In this document: positions 29,915 to 40,358 of the stretch, one piece after another
How the letters are laid out: each line of letters opens with the position of its first letter
Position numbering within the stretch: the stretch's first letter is position 1
Assembly (NCBI GenBank): GCA_046347475.1
Contig: JAXMGD010000010.1
Span: 1 to 64,000 of the forward strand
Reading direction: 5' to 3'
DNA length: 64,000 nt
Origin: CAMCXE01 sp046347475
GTDB lineage: Bacteria > Pseudomonadota > Gammaproteobacteria > Pseudomonadales > Cellvibrionaceae
Translations under genes and position numbers: made by a program
The notes under the pieces: generated by a model
Database searches by the model: none
Seen by the model: only the letters and a program-made list of their open reading frames with translations
What the model was told of the DNA's origin: nothing

Positions 29915-31114
29915 TTATTTTTTATTGTTTTTGGCGTGCCGCTGGGGCGAAGGTTTGTTGCTGGTGCCTTGGCGCGCAGAGGTGGATTTGGGGTTGGCTG
30001 TATACTGGTTTTTAGCGCCGCCTGATTTACCTTCGGCGGGCTTAGCTCCCGCTTTAGCTGGAGTAAATTTTGCGCTTTTTACGCCGGTTGCAGGGGATAG
30101 TTTGGCGGCTTCTAGTTTGCGCCAATCGGCACTGCGTACCGTAGCTTTATTGCCAGTGAGTGTTTTATCTGTGTTGGCGGTAAAGGCTTTTGTTTTGCTC
30201 GCAGGTTTTGACGCAACTCCAGCGGCTTTGGGCGCGCTGGATTTTTTAGCGCCGCTAGAATTGGGTGTTGGGCGAGTTTGAGTGGGTTTATGGGGGCTGC
30301 TCGCCCTATGGCCGTACTCTTGTTCGCGAGCTGTTTTTGCGCGCTGAGGTTTTTTAGCAGGAGGAGCAGATCGTGTGCGTGGGCTGCCCTCTGAGCTGGA
30401 GTGTTCGAGCATTTTAAAAATTGAGGCGATTTCATCTTCATCCAGGTCGCGCCAATCACCCAAGGGTAGGCCCTTAAGGCGAATATTCATAATGCGCACT
30501 CGCTCAAGTTTAGTCACCTCATAACCAAAATATTCACACATACGGCGAATTTGCCGGTTTAAGCCCTGGATTAATACAATCCGAAAAACAAACGGGCTCT
30601 CCTGTGTGACCAGGCACTTTTTGGTCATTTCGCCCAAAATAGGCACACCATCGCCCATGCCCGCAATAAACTCTTTTGTGATGGGTTTGTTGACTGTGAC
30701 TAGATATTCCTTTTCGTGTTTATTGCCCGCGCGCAGAATTTTATTCACTATGTCGCCGTCATTGGTCAAAAAAATAAGCCCTTGGGAGTCTTTGTCCAGG
30801 CGACCAATGGGGAAAATACGTTGGCTGTGGTTGATGTAATCAATAATATTGGTTTTATCGCTCATTTCCGTTGTGCTGGTGATGCCGACGGGTTTGTTAA
30901 AGGCAATAAAAATAAAATCCTCGGCGGTTTTTTCCTCCAGCCATTGCCCATCGGCATTGACCTTGTCGCCGGGGCGCACCACATCGCCAATTTTGGCTTT
31001 GCGGCCATTAATATATACCTTGCCCTGCTCAATCAGGCGGTCGGCTTCGCGGCGGGAGCAGATGCCGGATTCGCTGATAAATTTATTAAGGCGGGTAGAG
31101 GATTGGCTATGCAT
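29915..31114 (-). CDS. rluF: 23S rRNA pseudouridine synthase RluF with basic C-terminal tail
   Basis: RsuA/RluB/E/F-family enzyme. The N-terminal S4 RNA-binding domain (LNKFISESGICSRREADRLI) and the catalytic Asp in GRLDKDSQGLIFLTNDGD are clear. NRQIRRMCEYFGYEVTKLERVRI is the family's later signature. The sequence follows RluF (U2604) more than RluB. About 150 residues after the catalytic domain are low-complexity Lys/Ala/Ser/Pro-rich, longer than in E. coli RluF, and probably a disordered RNA-binding tail. Confidence 0.88.
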   Translation of the reverse strand: MHSQSSTRLNKFISESGICSRREADRLIEQGKVYINGRKAKIGDVVRPGDKVNADGQWLEEKTAEDFIFIAFNKPVGITSTTEMSDKTNIIDYINHSQRIFPIGRLDKDSQGLIFLTNDGDIVNKILRAGNKHEKEYLVTVNKPITKEFIAGMGDGVPILGEMTKKCLVTQESPFVFRIVLIQGLNRQIRRMCEYFGYEVTKLERVRIMNIRLKGLPLGDWRDLDEDEIASIFKMLEHSSSEGSPRTRSAPPAKKPQRAKTAREQEYGHRASSPHKPTQTRPTPNSSGAKKSSAPKAAGVASKPASKTKAFTANTDKTLTGNKATVRSADWRKLEAAKLSPATGVKSAKFTPAKAGAKPAEGKSGGAKNQYTANPKSTSARQGTSNKPSPQRHAKNNKK

Positions 31115-31187
31115 AGATGTGGGCTAGGTCAATTAAAGGGATGTTACGACGAACAATGTGAAACTAATGCCATGGTGCCACAGGCTT

Positions 31188-32375
31188 TTAACCCGCTTTT
31201 AGAAAATCCCGCAAACGCTCGCAGGCTTCACGGCATTCAGTGATTTCCGCTACCAGTGCCATGCGCACATAATCCTCGCCGGGATTAATGCCGTCGCATA
31301 GGCGGGATAAATAGGCGCCGGGTAATACGGTGACATTTTGGCTAAGGAAAAAATCGCGCGTGAACTGCTCGCCGTTAATAGGGGTTTTTAGCCAATAATA
31401 AAATGCGCCCTCTGGCGGCGTTAATTCAATATAAGGGCTTAAAATAGCCTGGGCAGTGGCGAATTTTTCCGCATAAGCGGCGCGGTTGGCCTCCACATGG
31501 CTTTCATCCTGCCAGGCTAATTGGCTGGCTAATTGGGTGGGCACCGGCAGGGCGCAGCCTTGGTAGGTGCGGTAGAGTAAATACTGTTGCAATATAGCCG
31601 CGTCACCTGCGATAAACCCTGAGCGCAGGCCGGGTAAGTTCGAGCGTTTGGAGAGGCTGTGAAATACCACGCAGCGGCGATAATCCGTGCGGCCAAGGCT
31701 TGCGCAGGCTTCTAATAAACCTGGCGGTTTTTGCCCGTAATACAGTTCGGAGTAACACTCGTCCGAGGCGATAATAAAATTGTATTCATCGGCCAGAGCA
31801 ATTAATTTCTGCAGAGTGGCGAGGGGAATAATTTTGCCGGTGGGGTTGCCGGGCGAGCAAATAAATAACACCTGGCAATCGCGCCAGGTATCGCTGCTAA
31901 CCGCATCAAAATCCGGTAAAAAACTGCTCGCTTGGGTGCAATTTAAAAACACCGGCTGGCAACCCGCCAAAAGCGCGGCGCCTTCGTAAATTTGATAAAA
32001 GGGATTGGGCATTAAAATTTTGGCGCTAGGGCCTGCCTGGGCCGCCGCCTGAATAAAGGAAAATAAGGCTTCGCGGGTGCCGGCCACAGGTAAAATCTGC
32101 CGCTCAGGATCAATCGGTTGGCGCTGTAAATTAAATCGCGCGGTAGCCCATTGGGCCATGGCGCTGCGCAGTTCTAACAGGCCTTTGGTAGTGGGGTAGT
32201 TGGAGAGGCCGCCCAATTGACCAATTAAATGTTTCACCACAAAAGCCGGTGGCGCGTGTTTGGGCTCGCCGATGGACAGGGCTATATGGGATTTGGCAGC
32301 AGGGGTTAGGCCTGCTTTTAATTGCGCGAGTTTTTCAAACGGATAAGGTTGTAATAAATCCAACGCCGGGTTCAT
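31188..32375 (-). CDS. dapC: Succinyldiaminopimelate transaminase
   Basis: PLP aminotransferase of lysine/diaminopimelate synthesis, about 395 aa from the ATG at 32375. The start MNPALDLLQPYPFEKLAQLK is typical for DapC. GNPTGKIIPL, SDECYSELYYG and the lysine in FHSLSKRSNLPGLRSGF are present. The frame is open to 32432, which would overlap glnD by 26 bases. It follows map-glnD, the gene order known in pseudomonads. Confidence 0.93.
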   Translation of the reverse strand: MNPALDLLQPYPFEKLAQLKAGLTPAAKSHIALSIGEPKHAPPAFVVKHLIGQLGGLSNYPTTKGLLELRSAMAQWATARFNLQRQPIDPERQILPVAGTREALFSFIQAAAQAGPSAKILMPNPFYQIYEGAALLAGCQPVFLNCTQASSFLPDFDAVSSDTWRDCQVLFICSPGNPTGKIIPLATLQKLIALADEYNFIIASDECYSELYYGQKPPGLLEACASLGRTDYRRCVVFHSLSKRSNLPGLRSGFIAGDAAILQQYLLYRTYQGCALPVPTQLASQLAWQDESHVEANRAAYAEKFATAQAILSPYIELTPPEGAFYYWLKTPINGEQFTRDFFLSQNVTVLPGAYLSRLCDGINPGEDYVRMALVAEITECREACERLRDFLKAG

Positions 32376-32406
32376 AAGGGGCCTTTTAGCGTGATAGCCT
32401 GGTAAG

Positions 32407-35100
32407 TTAATAACGCGCGTCCTGCTCGACATTTAAATCGAGGGTCTGGCAAATGGTTTTTTGCAGCGCTTGATAGAGTTCGGGGTCTTTAAGTTGTTGG
32501 CCGTGTTGGGTGGAAATAAAAAATACGTCTTCCACTCGCTCACCCAGGGTGGAAATTTTGGCGTTTTGGATTTGAATTTTAAAATCCATAAAAATACGCC
32601 CTAAGGTGGCTAAAAGGCCGTGCCGGTCGGGGCTGATGACTTCAAGTACGGTGTAACCGGTTGGGTCTTCGTTGCTGATGCGCGTGCGGGTGGGGGTGGC
32701 GAATTGTTTTAACTCTCGTGGGGTGCGCCGTTTTATTACTTCTGAATAATCATTTACCAGGCTTAATTCATCCACCAAACTTTGGCGGATTTTTTCGTAT
32801 AGAGCCGGGTCGTCGTCGAGGGGCTGATTTTTTTCATCCAACACATAAAAGGTATCCACCGTATAACCGCTATTGGTGCTGTAGAGGCGGGCGTCTTGAA
32901 TATTAAAACCCATCTGGGCAAAACAGGTAGCGACGGCTAAAAATACGTGGTTAACATCTTTGGTGCGGATAAAAATTTCTGTGGCGCCGTGCCAGAGCCT
33001 GGCGCCTGCGCTGCGAATTAAAATAAGCGGCTCATCGCTATTGTGTTTGGCAATGGCTTCGGTTTGCCAGGCAATATCCAAATGCCCCTCGCGCAAAAAA
33101 TAATCCTTACCCATATCGCCCCAAATGCTGCGCACCCAGGTTTCGCTCATGCCTTTATCGGCCAATTTATCTATGGCTTGTTTTTGCGTTTCTTCAATAA
33201 TGTCCTGTTGGTCGATGGTGTTTTCCAGGCCTCGACGCAGCGCGCGTTTAGTTTCTAAATAGAGTTGGCGCATGAGGCTTGCCCGCCATGCGTTCCATAT
33301 CTCCGGGTTGGTGCCGCACATATCGGCAACCGTAAGTGTGTAGAGATAATCCAAATGCATCTGATCGCCCACTTGCAGGGCAAATTGGCGGATGACTTCC
33401 GGGTCGGAAATATCCTTTTTCTGCGAGACATAAGACATTAATAAATGTTTTTCCACCAGCCAGGCCACCAGGCGGGTATAACGCGGGGAAATACCGTGTT
33501 GTTGGCAAAAGGCGGTGGCGTCTTCCACGCCTAAAATAGAATGATCACCGCCGCGCCCCTTGGCAATATCGTGGAAAATACCGGCTATATATAAAAGCTC
33601 GGGCCGAGGGAGGCGGCGCATAATATGCGCGGCAATAGGAAATTCTTCTTGGGCTTCCGGCAGGCGAAAGCGACGCATATTTTTAATCACTAATAGTGTG
33701 TGGGCATCCACTGTGTAGCGGTGGAATAAATCAAATTGCATCTGCCCGGTGATGCGACCAAATTCTGGTAGATAGCGACCTAAAATGCCGTAGCGCTTCA
33801 TGCGGGTCAGCTGGGTAATCAAGCCGTTTTCAATGCGCAATAAATCCATAAACATGGCATTGATGGCGGGGGTGTGGCGAAATTCTTCGTTGACTAAAAA
33901 GCGGTTTTCGCGGATCAGCCGAATGGTTTCAGCGCGCACGCCGACTATGTCGTTGCGCTGGCCCATGATTAAAAATATTTCCATCAAGGCGCTGGGGGTG
34001 TGGGTGAACACCTGCGGGTGTGTCACCTCGATATGGGCTTCGCGCAGTTGGAAATTGGCATTGATGGGGGTGATGTGCGGGCTTTTATTGGCGTGGATGA
34101 CCTCGTCGAGGTATTGCAATAAAACGTCGTTTAATTCCCGTAGGGCTTGCACGGCACGGTAATAGTCGTGCATAAACTGCTCGACGGCTAATTCTTTGTG
34201 GTTGTCCACATAGCCAAATAATTTCGCCAATTCCCGTTGGTGTTCAAACAACAAGCGTTCATCCGGGCGGCGATTTAAGCGGTGAATGCCGTAGCGCACC
34301 TTCCACAAAAATGCTTCGCCGTGGCGCAGAGCGGCAAATTCTTGTTCGGTGAAAAAATCCTTACCCTCTAATTGCCGCAGCGTTTGCACGCCAAAAAAAC
34401 GCTTAGCCACCCAATTAATGGTTTGAATATCGCGCAGGCCGCCGGGGGCATTTTTGACGTTGGGTTCTAAATTGGATTCGGTGTAATTGTGTTTTTTGTG
34501 GCGCTCGTGTTGTTCTTCATATTTGGCGTGGAAAAATTCGCTCACCGGCCACATATATTCGGGCCCGGTGAGTATTTGTAGCTGGTCGCGCAGGCGGTCG
34601 TTGCCGGCAATGCGGCGCGCTTCCATTAAATTGGTGGCTACGGTGATGTCGTTTTTGGCTATGTCCACGCATTCTTGTAAGGTGCGCACACTGCTGCCGA
34701 TCTCAAGGCCAATGTCCCACAAAAAAGTAATTAATTGGCTGATCTGTTCGCTGTATTTATCTTCGGCGGAATCGGCGAGGAGAATTAAAAGGTCTATATC
34801 CGAGTGGGGGTGTAATTCGCCACGGCCGTAGCCGCCCACGGCGATCAGCGAAATATCCAGGCCCCAGTCAAATTGATGCCAGGCGTAGTGCAACACTAAA
34901 TCGATAAAGGTGGCCCGCTCGGCCACCAGATGGCGCACATCTTCGCCCTCCAAAAAGCGCGTGTCGAAGTGAGCGTTTACGCCCGCTATGGCATCTTTAA
35001 AAACACGAATCGCTGTTTTATTTAACAGGTCCTGGCGAAATTGGGTTTGATTAAAAAAAATCGGCTGGCAGGCAAATTCAGCGCACAAGGATCGATTCAT
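32407..35100 (-). CDS. glnD: Bifunctional PII uridylyltransferase/uridylyl-removing enzyme
   Basis: Nitrogen sensor (897 aa) that modifies PII proteins according to glutamine. Nucleotidyltransferase motif GGYGRGELHPHSDIDLLI, HD domain with HDIAKGRGGDHS, and two C-terminal ACT domains (each opening with the DRHGLLATLGRIF-type motif) are all in order. Full length. map is 17 bases upstream. Confidence 0.97.
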   Translation of the reverse strand: MNRSLCAEFACQPIFFNQTQFRQDLLNKTAIRVFKDAIAGVNAHFDTRFLEGEDVRHLVAERATFIDLVLHYAWHQFDWGLDISLIAVGGYGRGELHPHSDIDLLILLADSAEDKYSEQISQLITFLWDIGLEIGSSVRTLQECVDIAKNDITVATNLMEARRIAGNDRLRDQLQILTGPEYMWPVSEFFHAKYEEQHERHKKHNYTESNLEPNVKNAPGGLRDIQTINWVAKRFFGVQTLRQLEGKDFFTEQEFAALRHGEAFLWKVRYGIHRLNRRPDERLLFEHQRELAKLFGYVDNHKELAVEQFMHDYYRAVQALRELNDVLLQYLDEVIHANKSPHITPINANFQLREAHIEVTHPQVFTHTPSALMEIFLIMGQRNDIVGVRAETIRLIRENRFLVNEEFRHTPAINAMFMDLLRIENGLITQLTRMKRYGILGRYLPEFGRITGQMQFDLFHRYTVDAHTLLVIKNMRRFRLPEAQEEFPIAAHIMRRLPRPELLYIAGIFHDIAKGRGGDHSILGVEDATAFCQQHGISPRYTRLVAWLVEKHLLMSYVSQKKDISDPEVIRQFALQVGDQMHLDYLYTLTVADMCGTNPEIWNAWRASLMRQLYLETKRALRRGLENTIDQQDIIEETQKQAIDKLADKGMSETWVRSIWGDMGKDYFLREGHLDIAWQTEAIAKHNSDEPLILIRSAGARLWHGATEIFIRTKDVNHVFLAVATCFAQMGFNIQDARLYSTNSGYTVDTFYVLDEKNQPLDDDPALYEKIRQSLVDELSLVNDYSEVIKRRTPRELKQFATPTRTRISNEDPTGYTVLEVISPDRHGLLATLGRIFMDFKIQIQNAKISTLGERVEDVFFISTQHGQQLKDPELYQALQKTICQTLDLNVEQDARY

Positions 35101-35117
35101 AAAGGGTACCTCAAAAG

Positions 35118-35891
35118 TTAAAATCGCTCCTCCTGGCGTGCGGTTAATACTTCAAAGCCGCTGGCCGTTACCGCTAGGGTGTGTTCCCACTGGGCGCTTA
35201 AGCGGCCATCTTTGGTCTCCACTGTCCAGCCATCCGGTTTGAGTTTTGTGGCGGCTTTGCCTGCATTAATCATAGGCTCGATGGTGAAGGTCATACCTTC
35301 TTTTATCTCATAACCCGTGCCGGGTTTGCCGTAATGCAAAACCTGCGGGTCTTCGTGAAAGATGCGGCCTATGCCGTGGCCACAGTATTCGCGCACCACG
35401 GAATAATGATTTTTCTCGGCGTGTTGTTGGATAGCGTGGCCTATATCGCCCAATTGCACGCCGGGTTTTACCAGCTCAATACCTTTGTACAGGCACTCTT
35501 GGGTGATCTTACACAGGCGGTCGGCGTGGGGCGCCACTTCACCTACGTAGTACATTTTGCTGGTGTCGCCGTGGTAGCCGTTGTAAATGACCGTGACATC
35601 GATATTGATAATATCGCCGCTTTTAAGCACTTTTTTCTCGCTGGGAATGCCGTGGCAGACCACCTGATTAACAGAGGTGCAGATGGATTTGGGGAAGCCC
35701 CGGTAATTTAACGGTGCGGGAATCGCTTTTTGCACCTGGGTGATGTAGTCGTGGCAAATTTGGTTGAGGTGATCGGTGCTGACACCGGGCACCACATATT
35801 CGCCGATCATGTCCAAAACCTCTGCCGCCATGCGGCCTGCTATGCGCATGGTGGCGATTTCTTCCGGGGTTTTAATGGTTACGGCGGCCAT
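35118..35891 (-). CDS. map: Methionine aminopeptidase, type I
   Basis: 257-aa metalloenzyme that removes initiator Met. Metal ligands are visible: Asp in NIDVTVIYNGYHGDTS (two), His in EYCGHGIGRIFHEDPQV, Glu in FTIEPMI and Glu in WEHTLAVT. First gene of the map-glnD-dapC set. Confidence 0.97.
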   Translation of the reverse strand: MAAVTIKTPEEIATMRIAGRMAAEVLDMIGEYVVPGVSTDHLNQICHDYITQVQKAIPAPLNYRGFPKSICTSVNQVVCHGIPSEKKVLKSGDIINIDVTVIYNGYHGDTSKMYYVGEVAPHADRLCKITQECLYKGIELVKPGVQLGDIGHAIQQHAEKNHYSVVREYCGHGIGRIFHEDPQVLHYGKPGTGYEIKEGMTFTIEPMINAGKAATKLKPDGWTVETKDGRLSAQWEHTLAVTASGFEVLTARQEERF

Positions 35892-36296
35892 AGGGGTTCC
35901 AGTTGAGGTCCAAGGAAAAAGCCCATCATTCTAAACCAAGTGAGGGGATTGCACAGCCGGGCATGCGCGGCCCGGGTCGCGTTTTACTCGCCGCGCAGGT
36001 TAAATAATCACCCTTATAAATTAAGGGGTTAGGCTGCTTTCTGGACGCCCCTGGGCAGGCGCTGGGTGCCGTTTTACCGCCTGCAGCTTGGCGGGTTTTT
36101 AGCCTTGAGGTTGCCAATGGCCACCGCAGCTCATTAGAATCAAACCCCCTTCGGCGACCAACCCTGCCTAAATGTGCACACCTATTTTGCCTCCCCTACC
36201 TAGGGTGAGGCGCAGCAAGACCCCATTTGACCGCATTTTAGTTGCCGCTACGGCATGTCCACATCAGCCAAAATCCCCTAGGGAGGCCAGCTAAGC
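35892..36296. other. Divergent map/terC intergenic region
   Basis: About 400 bases. In many relatives rpsB stands divergent from map; it is not here. I see only short GC-rich dyads and no confident promoter or RNA. Confidence 0.4.
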
Positions 36297-37868
36297 GTGG
36301 AATGGTTCATGGATCCCACGGCCTGGCTAGGCCTGTTTACCCTGATTATTCTCGAAATAGTTCTGGGTATTGATAACCTCATCTTCATCGCTGTTTTAGC
36401 CGATAAACTCCCTCCCAGCCAACGTGAACGTGCCCGCGTTATAGGCCTAAGCCTAGCGTTACTTATGCGACTGGGGCTTTTGGCCAGTATTTCCTGGCTG
36501 GTAACCCTCACCGAACCCTTTATGGAGATACTCGGCCGAGGTATCTCCTGGCGGGATGTGATTTTAATTTTGGGTGGCTTATTTCTGTTGTTCAAGGCCA
36601 CCTCTGAATTGCACGAGCGTTTGGAAGGGCGTCTCCACCAAGCCCAAAAAGGCCCGTACCGCGCTAAATTTTGGGCGGTAGTCACGCAGATTATTGTCTT
36701 GGATGCGGTGTTTAGCCTGGATGCTGTGATCACCGCCGTGGGGATGGTGAATCATCTCTCCATCATGATGATCGCGGTGGTGATCGCCATGGGTATGATG
36801 CTGCTGGCCAGCCGGGCCCTCACCCGCTTTGTGGAAAAACACCCCACGGTGGTGATGCTCTGCTTGGGCTTTTTATTGATGATTGGCTTGAGTTTGCTTG
36901 TTGAGGGCATGGGCTTTCACATTCCCAAAGGTTATTTGTATTGCGCCATTGGCTTTTCGGTGTTGATCGAAATGTTCAACCAACTGGCGCGCTCCAACCG
37001 CACCCGCAATCTAATCGGCGAGCGGCCCCTGCGCGAGCGCACCGCTGAGGCTGTATTGAATATGCTCGGTGGCAAGCCCGACCCGGAAGAAGTGGGCGAC
37101 GATGTGGCGGCTATTACTCAGGTGGAGGAGGATAAGCCGGTATTTGCCCAGGATGAGCGCGTGATGATTCGCGGCGTACTGCAGCTGGCCGATCGCTCGG
37201 TGCAATCCCTGATGACCCCGCGCCCCGATCTTATCTGGCTGGATGCTAATACCCCCCAAGAGCAGTTGCTAGCCAAGCTGGCCAACTGCACCTACACCCG
37301 CCTGCTGCTGTGTGACGGCGAGCTGGATAAGATGCTCGGCGTGATTGAAACCCGCAAAGTGCTCACCCAAATGTTGTTGGGCGAGCGGCTGGATTTAAAA
37401 AACCTGGCCGAGCAGCCCCTGGTTATTCTTGAACACACCAGTGCTCTGAAGGTAATGACGCTGCTGCGCCAGCACCCGAACCCTGTAGTGGTGGTGATCG
37501 ATGAATACGGCGGGGTGGAAGGTATGGCAACCCTCAGCGATCTTTTGTCTGCCATAGTGGGGGATTTTGCCACCACCTCAGACCCCAGTGCGCCGCTGAT
37601 TACCGCAGGTGAAAACGGCAGTTGGATTTTGGATGCCAGCATGCCCCTGGAGCAGCTGGAATCCCTTTTATCTGTTGAGTTGATCGACGATGAGCAAGAG
37701 TTTTATACCCTCGGCGGGCTGGTGTTGGAGCAGTTACAACACATCCCAGAAGCCGGTGAGACCTTTGTGCTGGCGAGTTTTAACTTTAGGGTTTTGACCC
37801 TCGACGGTCGGCGCATCTCCCAAGTGGAGGTCAGCCGTATTGTCCTCGAGGAAGACGATTCGGGCTAA
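36297..37868 (+). CDS. TerC family membrane protein with CBS and CorC/HlyC domains
   Basis: 523 aa, GTG start behind GGGAGG. The first about 230 residues are a TerC-type membrane domain with seven or so helices and the IVLGIDNLIFIAVLADKL and VFSLDAVITAVGM acidic motifs. The middle holds a CBS pair (DRSVQSLMTPRPDLIWLD through VVVIDEYGGVEGMATLSDLL), and the end a transporter-associated CorC/HlyC domain. This is the YegH/YoaE architecture, probably a metal-ion or metal-homeostasis transporter. Confidence 0.9.
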   Translation: MEWFMDPTAWLGLFTLIILEIVLGIDNLIFIAVLADKLPPSQRERARVIGLSLALLMRLGLLASISWLVTLTEPFMEILGRGISWRDVILILGGLFLLFKATSELHERLEGRLHQAQKGPYRAKFWAVVTQIIVLDAVFSLDAVITAVGMVNHLSIMMIAVVIAMGMMLLASRALTRFVEKHPTVVMLCLGFLLMIGLSLLVEGMGFHIPKGYLYCAIGFSVLIEMFNQLARSNRTRNLIGERPLRERTAEAVLNMLGGKPDPEEVGDDVAAITQVEEDKPVFAQDERVMIRGVLQLADRSVQSLMTPRPDLIWLDANTPQEQLLAKLANCTYTRLLLCDGELDKMLGVIETRKVLTQMLLGERLDLKNLAEQPLVILEHTSALKVMTLLRQHPNPVVVVIDEYGGVEGMATLSDLLSAIVGDFATTSDPSAPLITAGENGSWILDASMPLEQLESLLSVELIDDEQEFYTLGGLVLEQLQHIPEAGETFVLASFNFRVLTLDGRRISQVEVSRIVLEEDDSG

Positions 37869-38163
37869 GCCTACTCGCCACAGTTTGCACTTGAATAACC
37901 CAGCGCCCAAGACGGCAGGCTCAGCCTGTCGAAAATATTTACTCGCTGCGCCCGGCACGGCGGCTGCCCGCGCCCCATAGCTTTCCCCATCTGCCCCCTC
38001 AATAGGGGTTTTTTTGCCCTATTGCGTGAATATGCTTAACGCCTTCTCGGATTAGGTGCCTTCAGCCTGCCTGGCTGCTATGCTTTGGGCTTTATCGGCC
38101 CGATTTTTGCGAAGGCTGCCCCTTCATAACAATAAGCTTAAGTCCCACTCAACGGAGAGCCAT
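37869..38163. other. Intergenic region before the asnB-like operon
   Basis: Contains a short dyad at 37911-37930 (GACGGCAGGCTCAGCCTGTC) followed by GAAAATATTT. The dyad resembles the widely dispersed GAGCCTGTCGAA repeat also seen at 47240. The operon promoter should be between 37980 and 38150. Confidence 0.45.
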
Positions 38164-40095
38164 ATGTGCGGAATTCTCGGCATAGTTGCGGCCCAGCCTG
38201 CGCCCGCTGAGGCGCTCCACGCCCGGCTGGCCGCTATGGCGGCGCCTCTGGTGCACCGCGGGCCAGACGCCGAAGGCTTTTATTGCCAGGGTGTGGTGGG
38301 GCTCGGCCACAGGCGCTTAAGTATTATCGACCTAGCAGGCGGCGCCCAGCCCATGCAAACCCCGGATGGCGCCCTGTGTGTCACCTTTAATGGGGAGATT
38401 TTTAATTTTGTTGAACTGCGCCAAAGCCTGCAAACAAAGGGTTATGAATTTGCCAGCCATTCCGACACAGAAGTCATTCTGCATTTATACCGCGAGTACG
38501 GGCTTGGCTTTGCCAATTATTTAAACGGCCAATTTGCCATAGGCCTGTGGGATAACAACCAACAACAATTAATTTTGGTGCGCGACAGAGTTGGCATTTG
38601 CCCGCTTTATTATTACGCCGATGCCGAGCAGTTTATATTCGCCTCGGAAATTAAAGCCCTCGCACCTGTGCTGCCGCAACGCTTAGAACTTAACCCCGCC
38701 GCCTTAGACGATATATTTACCGGCTGGACCTGCCTGCCGCCACAGACTATTTTCCAGAATATTTACCAGCTGCAAGCGGGAGAAATGCTGGTGGTTAAAA
38801 ACCCGCAGCAGGTTACCCGGCAATTTTATTGGCAATTAGATTATCCGCAGCATTCGGCGCAATATGACGGACGAGCCGAAGCAGAGTTAGTGGATGAATT
38901 ACACCATTTATTAACCGATGCCACGGCGATTCGCCTGCGCTCGGATGTACCCATAGGCGCCTATTTATCAGGCGGCTTGGATTCATCGATTTTAGTCGCC
39001 CTAATGCACCGGCAAATTAAAGATCAGCTGCATACGTTTTCCCTCGGGTTTACCGATCCAGCCTTAGATGAAAGTGCCTTTCAAGATCGTGTGGTGCAGT
39101 ATTTAGGCACCCAACACAGCCGCCGCATGATTGATTATGGGCAGATTGCGCAGGCCTTAGTCAAAACCATCTGGCATACGGAATCACCTATTTTGCGCAC
39201 CGCACCTGTGCCTATGGGTTTATTGTCCCAGTGGGTGCAGCAGCAGGGTTATAAAGTGGTATTAACCGGCGAGGGCGCCGATGAGGTATTAGGCGGTTAC
39301 GATATTTTTAAAGAAGCCAAAGTGCGGCAATTTTGGGCCAGGCAGCCCGCCTCCCGCTGGCGGCCACACTTATTAACCCGCCTATACCCCTATATGGAAT
39401 TACCCAAAGGCGATGCCAGCGTATATTTAAAGCGTTTTTTTGGCGTCGGCCTGGAAACCCCCGAATTACTCTGGCACTCCCATCTGCCGCGCTGGCAGAC
39501 CACCAGCAAAGCCAAATTATTTTTTAGCGATGATTTTGTGGCGGGCTTGCACAATTCGTTTGAAGACAAAATACAGGCTTTATTCCCGCCCCAAGCCGCC
39601 CACTGGCACAGTTTTAACCGCGCACAATATTTGGAAATAAACACTTTAATGTCCGGTTATCTGCTTAATTCCCAGGGCGATCGTATGTTAACCCAGCATT
39701 CCATTGAGGGGCGTTTTCCCTTTTTGGATCACCGCTTAATGGAATTTGCCAACCGCTTGCCGCCTAAATATAAAATGAAGGCCATGCGGGAAAAATACTT
39801 GCTGCGCGCCATGGCGAAGCGTTATTTGCCAGCGGATATTAGCCTGCGCCACAAACAACCCTACCGGGCGCCCAATGTGGCTGCAAGCCAAGACGCTTTA
39901 TTTAATAGCGATTTAGCCGATTATTTAAGCGCCGCAACCTGTCAGCGCTGGGGCGTTTTTGCGCCCTCTAAAGTAGGTTTTTTACTGCAAAAAGCCCGCG
40001 CCGCCAAAGCTTTAAATACCAGTGAAGCCCAGGCGCTCACCGGTATATTAACTACCCATATTCTTCTTGATCAATTTTGTAGCCACAGGATTTAA
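38164..40095 (+). CDS. Asparagine synthetase B-like glutamine amidotransferase
   Basis: About 644 aa from the ATG at 38164 (GGAGAG ahead), which leaves Cys2 as the N-terminal nucleophile after Met removal (MCGILGIVAA). Class II glutaminase domain, then a PP-loop synthetase domain with YLSGGLDSSILVALM and GEGADEVLGGYD. It forms an amide from glutamine nitrogen and an acyl-adenylate. It heads an operon with an acyl carrier protein and an AMP ligase, so the substrate may be a carrier-bound or secondary-metabolite acid rather than aspartate. Confidence 0.85.
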   Translation: MCGILGIVAAQPAPAEALHARLAAMAAPLVHRGPDAEGFYCQGVVGLGHRRLSIIDLAGGAQPMQTPDGALCVTFNGEIFNFVELRQSLQTKGYEFASHSDTEVILHLYREYGLGFANYLNGQFAIGLWDNNQQQLILVRDRVGICPLYYYADAEQFIFASEIKALAPVLPQRLELNPAALDDIFTGWTCLPPQTIFQNIYQLQAGEMLVVKNPQQVTRQFYWQLDYPQHSAQYDGRAEAELVDELHHLLTDATAIRLRSDVPIGAYLSGGLDSSILVALMHRQIKDQLHTFSLGFTDPALDESAFQDRVVQYLGTQHSRRMIDYGQIAQALVKTIWHTESPILRTAPVPMGLLSQWVQQQGYKVVLTGEGADEVLGGYDIFKEAKVRQFWARQPASRWRPHLLTRLYPYMELPKGDASVYLKRFFGVGLETPELLWHSHLPRWQTTSKAKLFFSDDFVAGLHNSFEDKIQALFPPQAAHWHSFNRAQYLEINTLMSGYLLNSQGDRMLTQHSIEGRFPFLDHRLMEFANRLPPKYKMKAMREKYLLRAMAKRYLPADISLRHKQPYRAPNVAASQDALFNSDLADYLSAATCQRWGVFAPSKVGFLLQKARAAKALNTSEAQALTGILTTHILLDQFCSHRI

Positions 40096-40097
40096 CC

Positions 40098-40349
40098 ATG
40101 ACCGCCAATAGCGCCCGCGAACAATTGCGCCAATTTATTCTCAATAATTATTTATTTACTGACGAACAATCGGCCCTTGCCGACGATGCCTCTTTTTTGG
40201 ATAACGGCATTTTAGACTCCATGGGGATTTTAGAGTTGATTGATTTTTTAGATGAAACCTTTAGCGTCAAAGTCGCTGGCGATGAATTGGTGCCGGAAAA
40301 TCTCGACTCGATTAATAGCGTGCTGAAGTTTCTTGCCTCCAAGAATTAA
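40098..40349 (+). CDS. Acyl carrier protein
   Basis: 83-aa acidic helical protein with the phosphopantetheine serine in GILDSMGILELIDFLDE (Ser41) and the family end helix. It starts 2 bases after the AsnB-like stop and 9 bases before the AMP ligase, so it is the carrier of this cluster, not the fatty-acid AcpP. Confidence 0.92.
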   Translation: MTANSAREQLRQFILNNYLFTDEQSALADDASFLDNGILDSMGILELIDFLDETFSVKVAGDELVPENLDSINSVLKFLASKN

Positions 40350-40358
40350 GGGTTTTTT

